Made by a program: the position numbers and the translations under genes. DNA of 64,000 nt, from positions 33,823 to 97,822 of the forward strand of contig JBEWZL010000217.1 of the NCBI GenBank assembly GCA_045837725.1, read 5' to 3'. The number at the start of each line of letters is the position of its first letter. Position 1 is the first letter of the stretch. The notes beneath the pieces are model-generated. The model did no database searches, was not told the origin of the DNA, and worked only from the letters and a program-made list of their open reading frames with translations. Origin of the DNA: Vermamoeba vermiformis. Its lineage: Eukaryota; Tubulinea; Echinamoebida. Positions 33,987-44,589 of this stretch are shown here, in pieces.

Positions 33987-34469
33987 GCGATAAAAGCACT
34001 GCCAGTAAACGCTTGTTAAATTGTTTGTTATTCACGTTCTCCAACAACGCAACACCAACCAGCAAAAACATAAACACCTTTCATCGTCATGTACTATTCT
34101 TTATCAGATTTCAGTGGCGCGGGTGGACAAGTAAGTGTATTTTTAATATAAATTTTTTTATTGCTTTCATTAAACAAAAGCATTTTTAAAAAATATAATT
34201 GAAATGGCCCTACCGTTTGCCCGATAAATTGCACCTTATGGATGCAAATTAATTTCGCTAATGTAATGAAAATTAAAACATCTGATCACCAGATCAAACA
34301 CGAAAACTATTCTTGTGACGTGTAATTACCAGCATGATACTACGGAGCTTGACCACGAGCACGCTTGCCTTTTGGTGGTTAGTAGTAGTCATTAACTATT
34401 TATGGCGTAATTATTTTGTCTGCCGCCTTCCGGCCAAGCCTAAAAATACTGAATTATCAAATTATAACT
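33987..34469. other. Spacer; possible tiny two-exon ORF, otherwise nothing
   Basis: Between copies 1 and 2. A 14-codon start (MYYSLSDFSGAGGQ at 34089) ends at a GTAAGT and could splice to HDTTELDHEHACLL after a CAG near 34332, giving about 34 residues and a stop. There is no independent support, so I do not call it a gene. Confidence 0.25.
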
Positions 34470-34550
34470 TTGATTCAATATTCATTATTACTTTTACGTT
34501 TAGATTGATAGCCACAGAAGATCAATTTTAACGTCATTCTCATGTTGCAA
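34470..34550 (+). promoter_or_regulatory. Conserved leader of YWTD-like gene 2
   Basis: Second copy of the leader described at 31666-31734. It also shares extra upstream sequence (AAAAATACTGAATTATCAAA) with the third copy, showing that copies 2 and 3 are closest. Confidence 0.5.
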
Positions 34551-36874
34551 ATGTTCTTGACCGCCTCCAAGCGTCTCTCTTGTGCCCTCGTGCTTTTGCT
34601 TTGTCTTGTTGGCCTGACAACCGCCTTTTTTCAAGGTAAATTACGCGCATATTTAGATTAAGGGCTTTATCTATTATATCAACGCTTGCGGCGGTATAAT
34701 TTGAACGGCGAGCTGTTTTGCCGATAGTATACAAAGTTCGGTGGCTAACAAATTGAACCAATCGTATACTTTGATCGCCTAATAATAATAATTTACATTT
34801 ATTTAATTAAAATAAGAATCAACCACTAAAATGATATTTTCCTGATCCATAAATAGGATCCGTTGGTTACTAATCATACATATGTAGGAACCAGCACCTG
34901 TGGTATTCAAATCCACCGCGCAAGCGGCAAAGTTCTTTGGTGCGAAACTCAGACCACTGGTTCGATAATCGATCTGACAAGCAATGTCACGATCTACGTT
35001 GCTTCAATGAATAATACCAGTGACCGCGTTGCTATTTTTACACATACTTCGGCGAGCTCTATGATGACAGGCGGTACAAGTACCACTGCAGTGGTAAGGA
35101 TTCGAAATTTTAATTGTGCCGATAAATAACTAAGATTTTCAATTAGCCTTCTCTGGAAACCACGAGCGGTCAAATAATGATCTCAATCTCCACTTCGACC
35201 TCAGTCAGTTTCCCTCTTCCATCAAAAACTTCCGATGGCTTCCAAATCGTCAGCGGATCTATCCAAGATGTTAATAACTGGACCACCGTGTACACGAACA
35301 CAACTGCCACGGAACTGATACAATCTCAAACTTGGGTCAACGGCGTGTTCCTCTTTGCGGTAAGCAAGGCTACAATATGAAATAGTGCCAATCAACGTTT
35401 GACACGTGTCATTTTCAGACCACCACTGGTGATAACCTCACCAAGAATATCTCCTACAAGGCTTTTGTTCCCAACAATAACAATGGATTCTCATTCGTTG
35501 AGATCTTCCCTTACTCCACAACTCTTCAATCCTCTGTTAAGACCTGGGTGATGGACGGTACTTCGCGGTATGTACCGGCACATAACGCGTCATTGCAACG
35601 GAGTTTGACGCATGAAATTTCACTTTTAATAGGTTGTGCTTGTCAATCACTGATGACCAAAGCTACATCGTTTGCAGAAGCTTAACCAATGCTAGCACAG
35701 AATTGGTTGTTCACTCTGACTCGAACTCTGTTACGTAAGTTCGCGCGTGACTATCATTGGTGGATCTTGACACCTTACTGCCACATATTTTAATCTTAAG
35801 TGGTGCTGATTAATCATACCACTGTTGCCTTAACTCACTTAACTCTATTCAGGTTCCCTGTGCTCGTGTCGGACAACAACGGTCGAATCTTCTGGGGTGA
35901 AGTCAACGGCACGACTTCATGGAGAGTTTGGGCAGCCCACTCTGACAAAACTGATGTTCCCACCGTCATTGATCGCACTACAAGTACGTCAATGAATGCA
36001 CACGTAAATGAAGTCAAACTAATTATTGTATTTAGACACGACCTACGTTGACATCACGGGAATGTCTTCCTCGGCTATCGCCTTTGGCTATGACAGCTAC
36101 AATAAGCTCGTGTACTGGACCGAACAGATTCCGCTGGGCACTGCGAACAATACTTTTGCCGTGTATGGATGGGACGGCACGTCAAACTCAGTTGTTACTT
36201 ACTTCATGGCTGACAATTCACTCAACACTTGGGGTCAAATGTGTGCTTACAACGGTAAGATCTTGGCGTATGATTCATGCAAGACTCAGCTCTGATGTCA
36301 AATTATTTCCAGGCAAATTGTTACTGGTAACTTCTGCCGCTGCTGGAGGTGTTACAGCGATCCCGACGGTCGCAACTTGTATCAAACTGCGCCCTCTTCC
36401 AGCACTCCCGACTCAACCCTCTTGTTCACTCGCACCTTCCTAGACACTGCATCTTCGTTGTCTCTCGTGTGCGATGTCAAAACTGGCTGGGCAGTGGCTG
36501 CATTCTCAGATCTCGCTGGTCAGATCGGTTCCGACATTTCAGCCCTTCGCATTGACAACACCACAAGTGTGGCTGTTCAGTTCAGTGCTGATGTCAACAT
36601 CACTCTTGGTTACTCAGTGACCCTCACTGATGGTGTGGTTGGCTACACTCTCGGCAACACAGTGCTTGGTATCTACGACTTGTTGTTTTACACCTTGCCA
36701 GTCGATTCTGAAGTCGTTGGTGCTCCTTCCAACTCGCCTGCCAGCAGTGACTCACCTCTCAGCTCCAACCCCAATACGAACACACCTGTCAAAGTTCCAT
36801 CGGGCAAGGTGTCATTCGCCAATCAAATCGTTCCGCTCATTTACCTTGCCTCTTTCGCTTATTTGTTCTTCTAA
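34551..36874 (+). CDS. Secreted GPI-anchored YWTD-like protein, copy 2 (frame break in last exon)
   Basis: Same exon plan as copy 1. The signal peptide starts MFLTASKRLS; an ATG nine bases upstream is in frame and could serve instead. Blade-like segments include SGKVLWCETQ, NNGRIFWGEVNGTTSW and YDSYNKLVYWTEQIP; the GPI tail is IVPLIYLASFAYLFF. In the last exon, near 36364, ten bases present in copy 3 after GTTACAGCGATCCCGAC are missing, which shifts the frame. Both sides remain open and well conserved, so the event is recent, is repaired by an unrecognised splice, or is an assembly error. Introns around 35735-35870 are almost identical to those of copy 3. Confidence 0.7.
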
Positions 36875-37061
36875 GCACTGCCAGTAAACGCTTAAATTTT
36901 TCATTGGATGTAAGTGATTTTGTTATTATTTATTTATCAAAAGATCAATTACGAAATAATTCTTTAAGATCCGCGTGCTATTTTTGGCGTAATTATTTTG
37001 TCCTTGTCAACCCTACCTGTCATGCCAAGCTTAAAAATACTGAATTATCAAAATTTCAACT

Positions 37062-37139
37062 TTGATTCAATATTCATTACTTTTACGTGCAGATTGACAG
37101 CCACAGAAGATCAATTTTAGCGTTGATTTCACGTTGCAA
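37062..37139 (+). promoter_or_regulatory. Conserved leader of YWTD-like gene 3
   Basis: Third copy of the leader described at 31666-31734, ending directly before the start codon at 37140. Confidence 0.5.
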
Positions 37140-39518
37140 ATGTTTTCGACTGTCTCGCGTCTCTCTTGTGCCCTCGTGCTTTTGCTTTGTCTTGTTGGAT
37201 TGGCAACCGCCTATTTTCAAGGTAAATTACGCGCATATTTAGATTAAGCGCTTCACGCATATTAACGCTTGCATATAATTTGAACGGCAAGTGTTTTTCC
37301 GGTTGGTATACAGTTTGGTGGCACACCGAATTGAACCACTAGTATTCCGTAACATCGTATTCCGTACTCGTCTAACAAAAAACGCTAGAATTAATCATTT
37401 ATTTTAAATTCAATTAAAAAAAAGAATCAACCGCAAAATATTTTTCCTGATCCATAAATAGGCTCCGTTGGTAACTAATTATGAATGTATAGGAAGCAGC
37501 ACCTGTGGTATTCAAACCCACCGCGCAAGCGGCAAAGTTCTTTGGTGCGAAACTCAGACCACTGGTTCGGCAATGGACATGACAACCAACCTCACGATCT
37601 ATGTTGCTTCGATGAATAATACTAGCGACCGTGTTGCTATTTTTACACATACTTCAACAAGTTCTATAATGACGGGTGGTACAAGCACCACTGCAGTGGT
37701 AAGGATTTGAAATTTTTAATAGTTGCTGCCGATAAACGTATTAAAAGGAAGATTGAATTAGCCTTCTCTTGAAACCACGAGTGGCAGAATAATGCTCTCA
37801 ATCTCGTCGTCGACCTCAGCAGGAATGTTCCCTGTGCCAGGAATGTCTTCCAGTAATGGCTTCCAAATCTTGAGCGGATCTATCCAAGATCTGAATACTT
37901 GGACCACCGTGTACACGAACACAACTGCCACGGAACTGATACAATCTCAAACTTGGGTCAATGGCGTGTTCCTCTTTGCGGTAAGCGATGTTACTGTATG
38001 AATTAATGCCTATCAATGTTTGACACGCGTCATTTTCAGACCACCATTGGTAATAGCCTCCTCCCGGCCAAGAATATCTCCTACAAAGCTTTTGTTCCCA
38101 ACAATAACAATGGATTCTCATTCGTTGAGATCTTCCCTTACTCCACAACTCTTCAAACCTCTGTTAAGACTTGGGTGATGGACGGTACTTCGCGGTATGT
38201 ACTTGACACGCCATGGCAACAAAATCCGAGACTGACGCATGAAATTTCACTTTTAATAGGTTGTGCTTGTCAATCACTGATGACCAAAGCTACATCGTTT
38301 GCAGAAGCTTGACAAACACGAGTACCGAATTGGTTGTTCACTCTGACTCGAACTCTGTTACGTAAGTTCGCGCGTGACTATCATTGGTGGATCTTGACAC
38401 CATCATATGTTTTAATCTCAAGTGGTGCTGATTCATCATACCACTGTTGCCTTAACTCACTTAACTCTATTCAGGTTCCCTGTGCTCGTATCAGACGACA
38501 ACGGTCGAATCTTCTGGGGTGAAGTCAACGGCACGACTTCATGGAGAGTTTGGGCAGCCCACTCTGACAAGACTGATGTTCCCACCGTCATTGATCGCAC
38601 TACAAGTACGTCGAAGCTTACACACGTAAATGAAGTCAAACTAATTATTGTATTTAGACACGACCTACGTTGACATCACGGGAATGTCTTCGCCAGCTAT
38701 TGCCTTTGGCTATGACAGCTTCAACAAGCTCGTGTACTGGACCGAACAGATTCCGCTGGGCACTGCGAACAATACTTTTGCCGTGTATGGATGGGACGGC
38801 ACGTCAAACTCAGTTGTTACTTACTTCACGGCTGACAATTCACTCAACACTTGGGGTCAAATGTGTGCTTACAACGGTAAGATCTTGGCGTATGATTCAT
38901 GCAGAACTCCGCTCTAATATCAAACTGTTCCTAGGCAAATTGTTACTGGTAACTTCTGCCGCTGCTGGAGGTGTTACAGCGATCCCGACTGCAAACACCA
39001 CTCGCAACTTGTATCAAACTGCGCCCTCTTCCAGCACTCCTGACTCAACCCTCTTGCTCACTCACATCTTCCAAGACACTGCGTCTTCGTTGTCTCTCGT
39101 GTGCGATGTCAAAACTGGCTGGGCAGTGGCTGCATTCTTCGACATCGCTGGTCAGATCGGTTCCGCCGTAGCAGCCATTCGCATTGACAACACCACAAGT
39201 GTGCCTATTCATTTCAGCACTGATGTCAACATCACTCTTGGTTACTCAGTGGCACTCACTGATGGTGTGGTTGGATACACTCTTGGCAACACAGTGCTTG
39301 GTATCTACGACTTGTTGTTCTACACCTTGCCAGTTGACTCTGAAGTCGTTGGTGCTCCTTCCAACTCGCCTGCCAGCAGTGACTCACCTGTCAGCTCCAG
39401 CCCCAACGCCAACCCTAACACGAACACACCTGTCAAAGTTCCGTCGGGCAAGGTCTCGTTCGCCAATCAAATCGTTCCGCTCATTTACGTTGCCTCTTTC
39501 GCGTATTTGTTCTTCTAA
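37140..39518 (+). CDS. Secreted GPI-anchored YWTD-like protein, copy 3
   Basis: Same exon plan, with signal peptide MFSTVSRLSCALVLLLCLVG and GPI tail IVPLIYVASFAYLFF at 39518. The last exon is open through VTAIPTANTTRNLYQTAPSS, the segment disrupted in copy 2, so this copy looks whole. Blades include SGKVLWCETQ, DNGRIFWGEVNGTTSW and YDSFNKLVYWTEQIP. The stalk before the anchor is the longest of the three (Ser, Pro, Asn and Thr repeats such as SSPNANPNTNTPVK). Many Asn-x-Thr/Ser sites suggest heavy N-glycosylation. Function is unknown; see copy 1. Confidence 0.75.
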
Positions 39519-39569
39519 GCGATAATAAAGCTCACACACGTTGTGACTGATTAATGTAAATCTTCTGCT

Positions 39570-39735
39570 CAGTAAATTACAATAGCTAAGTGTAATGGAA
39601 TTCACTTCGTACTGGGAAGAACCGACCAAGGGAATCCGGTTACTTCGATGATGCTTCCCCATTACATCGAAACCGATCAAATCTCTTTTAAGCGGAATTG
39701 AATGGCTTGTATTTAAGAAAGTGAAAGTGTGGCCG
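39570..39735 (-). pseudogene. Relic of an F-box exon
   Basis: The minus strand here reads RSNRIPLVGSSQYEVNSITL then SYCNLL, and its DNA resembles 17315-17420 in the F-box/ankyrin gene (both share GAATTCACTTCGT and flanking bases; protein EVNSI..SYC.L). No further exons of that gene are seen. It is a small remnant of a former F-box gene or a dispersed fragment. Confidence 0.5.
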
Positions 39736-39846
39736 AGCCACCTGGTGTTATTTAAATAAAATTTCAATTTTAAATAAAAAAATTATTTATTCATTGTTGT
39801 AAGAACTATTAATGATACTTGTTTATTTATATATATAATAACCATG

Positions 39847-40053
39847 CTAAGGTCTTTTGTAGTACTGCATGTAAGAGAAATGCTCGGGAAGCGGGATGTT
39901 GTTTTTTGTACACAATTCCAACACTTCGAGACCATTCGTAGCGCGTGTTTCAGTTGTGCCATCGCTGTAGGTAAAAACAGCAGAATTATGCTTGCAAGGA
40001 TAGGTTTCCAAGCACGGACTTTTTTCTTTAATTGAGATCAGGGTCTTCGACAT
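39847..40053 (-). CDS. Small hypothetical protein, 68 residues
   Basis: Single open frame starting MSKTLISIKEKSPCLETYPC and ending HFSYMQYYKRP. Cysteines at about 14 and 20 and a polar, Thr-rich centre (YSDGTTETR) give it a protein-like composition. No membrane segment or known motif is seen. It lies between the YWTD triplet and the SPATA20-family gene, on the same strand as the latter. It may be a real short gene or a chance frame. Confidence 0.4.
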   Translation of the reverse strand: MSKTLISIKEKSPCLETYPCKHNSAVFTYSDGTTETRATNGLEVLELCTKNNIPLPEHFSYMQYYKRP

Positions 40054-40286
40054 TTCAATTCGTTCTATTGCTCTTATTTGTGGGTTTCATTTTATAAATT
40101 AATGCCAGTGGCGCGTTTTATGTTTTCCTCGGTGTCGGAAAGAGCACAAATTTTTGTCAACGAAATCACACCAAAATCTTAAGAATGCATAGGTAATTCT
40201 GCTATCAATATATAGGTGTAGGTTACAATAATTATCATGACAAGAAGTACTTCTTTAATATTAGCAAATAATTTATTCGAGCTGCT

Positions 40287-43200
40287 TCACTTCTCATCCA
40301 ACAACTTCTCGATCTGTTGCAAATCGTTGGTTGGCATCTTGCAAGTAAAGTTTTGACAAATGTAAGCTGTAGCTTTGCCATCAATGCGCATATCCCCGTC
40401 CTACAAAGAAATATTTCAGCTCGAGTGTACCGAACAACAATGACCTTGCGTACCTGAATAACCTCCACGCCAAGCTTCTTCAGCAGCTTTTGGCTCTTAT
40501 CATTGTCCGCGTACAACACGACTTTGTTCGGCATGAACTTGCCGTGGATCATTTCCAGGATTCGTCTAAGACCATGCATTAGGTAAGCATTGCTCGCGAC
40601 ATAAATTGACTAGTATTACGTACTTAGTATCAGCTGCCTTAGGGTCACCGGCTATAACGATTTGCTTCGGTTTCTTCATGTAAAAGTGTAACGCGGCGAC
40701 CATGTGTGGCAAGACAATAGGCGCCTTGCTCAATTGATCCTCGAATGAATTGAAAGTATGACGCGCCATTGCGTCCCACTCACTATTATTTGTCATGTGC
40801 GATAGGCGTGCCAAGTTCAATGCAGCGAAAGAATTCTGTCGCAAAGTCAGCATGTCACGTGCACAATCAAAAGTTTAACTTACGTAAGAAGGCTCGGCAC
40901 CATCGTAATCTTCTTTTAATCTCAATACTAGAGTCTCATCGCCTCCGTCTACGCTGAAATAAGCACCGCCTTTTGCGTCCCAAAACAATTTGTCCATTTT
41001 CTTCTGCAAGTCAATTGCCCACTCGAGCCACTCAGCCTACGACCTGTTAATAACCACTATCACTACCAGGCATGCAAACTTACCTCAGCTGTTGTCTCAT
41101 ACAAGTCTAATAGTGCAGTGATCATGAATGCGTAGTCATCCGCAAAAGCCGGGACATTCGAAGGACCATCGCGGAAGCTTCGAATCAGAGCTCCGTCTTT
41201 GTACAAAACATTCTAAAACCAAGTTAGCCTTGCTTCGTTAATGAATATAAGTACCTTTATGAACGTAGCAGCTTGTTTCGCTGTGTTGAGATAGTGATCC
41301 GACTTCAAGATCCGTGAAGCCACGGTGAAAGCAGAGATCATCAGGCCTAGCATGGAGTTAGTAAATATACTAAGCAGAGCACGTGTGTTCTAATTACCGT
41401 TCCAAGCGGTGATAACTTTGTCGTCCAAGAAAGGCTTTGGTCTCTTCTCGCGCTCTTTGAACAAAATGTCCTTGCTCCGGTCAACTTTCTGTCGCACTTC
41501 TTCTACCGTAATACCAAAGTTCTTTGCTACTTCGATGTAGCTCAATTGTCGTTCAAGAATGTTCTTGTGTGTGAACTCGTGGTGCGGATCTGCGCTTGCT
41601 TCAACATTGCCGTCTTCGCGCACGTTGTACAGCTCGCAGAACAGTGGCGCGTCCTCACCCAATAACTCAGTGATTTCTATGACAAATTAGAGACGAGCCG
41701 CGCAAAAGATATCACCTTACCTTTATGGTGCCAGATGTAGAACGTGCCTTCGCCCTTCTCGTGCGTGTTGTGTGTGACTAAACTGTCCGCGTCCTCCGCG
41801 CTGTAAAATCCTCCTTGAGGTGCTCGTAGCTTTTGCTCGACGTAATCTAGAATATCTTGTGTCACTCCTGCGTACATCATGTGACCGGTGATTTGGTACG
41901 CAGTGACATAGGCTAGTGCAAGCTGTGCTTGATCGTACAACATTTTCTCGAAACTGTAACTCATTAGCCAAGGTCTCGAATGAAAGAGTAGTTATGACTT
42001 ACTGCGGCACGTGCCAATCCTTGGTTACTGAATATCGGTGAAATCCTCCGCCAATGTGGTCGTTCATGCCACCCTCGGCCATCTTGCGCAATGTCAACTC
42101 GCACATTTGCAAGATTTTGTCATCACGTGACCTAAGGCTTGTTAGAAACAGCATGCTAAAAAGAAACGCACGACTACTTACTTGGAATAAAGTGAATATA
42201 ATGCGGTGAAAATGACGGGACGAGGGAACTTTGGTGCCTTTGAAAATCCGCCGAGTTTGGAATCAAAACTGCGCTCTACTTGATTGTAGTACTTTTTAAA
42301 CACGTCACTGTCTACCATCAACTTATCGCGCGCTTTTTCGGATAAGATATCTTTCTCAACGTGATCCCTAACAAATTGTGAGTGGCGTGATCCACGAATT
42401 GTTGCACGTACTTAATGGCATCAATAACTTGATCACCCGACGCAATAAGCTGTGCTCTCTTAGTCTTCCACAAACCAGCGATCTTTGTCAGAATTTCAGC
42501 GAAGCCTATGGAACGAACTCGTTGTAGAAGAGCCTTCTCCATGGAGTTTTTGTGAACTTACCAGGACGACCCCACTGAGAGTATGGCGGGTAATATGTTC
42601 CGCCCAAAAAGGGCTTGAGCTCTGGAGTAAGCCACACGCTCATTGGCCAGCCACCACCGCCTGTAGTGGACTGTACGTAGGTCTGAAGCACGGGGTCAGA
42701 TCGCGTGCAAGAAAACTCGTTAAAAACGTACCATGTAAATCTTATCAACATCAGGGCGCTCTTCTCGATCGACTTTAATGCTGACAAAGTTTTGATTCAT
42801 AATCTCGGCGATTTCTTCGTTCTCGAAGCTTTCGCGCTCCATCACGTGGCACCAACTAGATGCGTAACGATCAGCAAATTACTAAGATGATTCTATTATA
42901 TTCTGTAATTTGATCTTTAAAAGGCATTAATGAATTTGACAGAAAGATTGCCTTTGCTGAAAAGTTTTTCTGATCCACGCGACCGATCCTTTGCTTTCAA
43001 AAATTGCAATAATGCCCGGGATCGTTATAAATAAATGCATTAAACAAACATCTCGAATAATTTCCACGGTAGATACTTATTAAGTAATTTTTAAGGGATG
43101 CACTTACTGGCAAGTCGAATAGCCGACGGACAAAAATATTGGCTTATCATCTTGCTTGGCCTTTTCAAAGGCTTCTTTGCCCCACGGGTACCTATATTCG

Positions 43201-43468
43201 GTTTTGTTAGCACACAATTTCAATTCAAACTTGAAATTATATTTTAAAATTACCAATCAACTGGATTATTCTTGTGTTGTAATAAATAGGGAGACTTTTC
43301 TTTGGCAAGTCTATTTTCGTGCTTTGTCTTATTTGCAGTTTCCATCGATGGTTTCAACACGGTCTTCTTTGTTGATCCGTTGTTCTTATTGCTGAAAAAC
43401 GACCTTGTCTTGACTGAATTGCTTTTTGAAATAGTCTTCGACGTGACAGATGATAGCGCTCTGAACAT
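40287..43468 (-). CDS. SPATA20: SPATA20/YyaL-family thioredoxin-like protein
   Basis: A gene of many short exons from the ATG at 43468 to a stop at 40287. The first 30 residues are basic and Ser-rich ([17 protein letters not shown]), a possible mitochondrial presequence; [13 protein letters not shown], farther in, is a second possible start. The family signature follows: [74 protein letters not shown] and GTYYPP. Later exons carry the six-hairpin glycosidase-like half, including [19 protein letters not shown] and ITAWNG. The redox pair CQWC is split by an intron between Gln and Trp. Family members are widespread; their precise function is unsettled. All the domains expected for full length are present. 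Confidence 0.9.
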
Positions 43469-43757
43469 GGTAGAATTTAATGAGTTTTGTCGATTTTTAA
43501 TGTTGTTTTTTGTTGTTGCACGTGATTTTGGAAGTTTGGAAGCAGATTCGGTACATTTGGAAGGCCTTTTGGAAGCATCTATAGAAGGAAAATGGTTTGC
43601 GATTGGTTAATCTCCTGTAGAATCTGCTTATCGGCAAAGTGCAAGATGGCGAGAGTAAAAGAGCTTTGTACGTCAACAATACCCGATTTTTGGTTATGTT
43701 TATGTTTAAACAAATATGGTCTAATAATACAACTGATTTCGTGTCAAAATTCAAAGA
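43469..43757. other. Short spacer, no gene seen
   Basis: Holds the promoter side of the SPATA20-family gene and the 3' side of the small ORF. Nothing else was recognised. Confidence 0.45.
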
Positions 43758-43971
43758 TCAAGCTTCTTTGATCTCGTAGATTTTTTCCTGACCTTTCTGC
43801 GTGAACACAAGATAATATTTCTTGGCACTATCTTTATGCTGGGCAGTATGCGTCGATTGGCCGCCATTTACCTTTTCTTTACACATGTAAAACTGCCGAT
43901 CTGTCATATTGCTTTCTAATTCTTCATATTGTTCTTTCGTAACATTTTTGCCATTAATTTTATATGTTTCC
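43758..43971 (-). CDS. Small hypothetical protein, about 70 residues
   Basis: Open frame starting METYKINGKNVTKEQYEELE and ending KGQEKIYEIKEA with a stop at 43758. It is Lys/Glu-rich with alternating strand-like ends (KYYLVFTQKG) and a helical centre. An upstream in-frame ATG at 44012 would add a hydrophobic start (MIVAVTGKQQIFH), but the inner ATG gives the better-balanced protein. No known motif; probably soluble. The composition argues for a real gene. Confidence 0.5.
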
Positions 43972-44589
43972 ATATGGAAGATTTGTTGTTTACCGGTCAC
44001 GGCAACGATCAAAAACGTAAAATCCGCACCCGTACTAGTTTTTGCACGTTAAGCAATTTGAAAAACACGTCACGTTGTGTTTATTATATAGGAAATGAAT
44101 TTAGCAATATATGCACGCAGAAGGAACCGGGCTACTGGTAAGTAAGGCTTTTCTGCGCTATTTATCGTTTTCAATCAGCCTTATTTACGAAATTATATAT
44201 GTAATTTGCATATTTATGAATAAGGGAACAGAGGCATCGCTAAGTTAGCAACGAAAATTACGTAATCTATGTCTGTTGCTTACTTAGGTCCATTTAATAT
44301 TCTGTAAAATCTCGAAATTGTGGCTAAAATACTATTGTATACCGGGTTATGTCAAAATTCTTATTTTACTCTGTAGAATCTGCGGATGGCCTTGTTGATC
44401 GACTTTTGATCGAATATCTGCATGGGACTACGATTAGGATTGCAGCGACGTTTTGGCAGCTTTTGGCATCGAGCGTTCTTGCGTCCCAAAAGGAATAGTC
44501 GGTAAATATCAACAACGCCAGAAAAAGTTCAGAACCGAGAATTCAAAAGTTTCGAATCTGCATTATTTTTTTAAATTCAAAACGAAACA
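43972..44589. other. Intergenic region upstream of the E2/F-box gene
   Basis: AT-rich promoter-side sequence for the divergent pair of genes. Short open stretches near 44090-44140 end at a GTAAGT but have no clear partner. Nothing is called. Confidence 0.45.
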
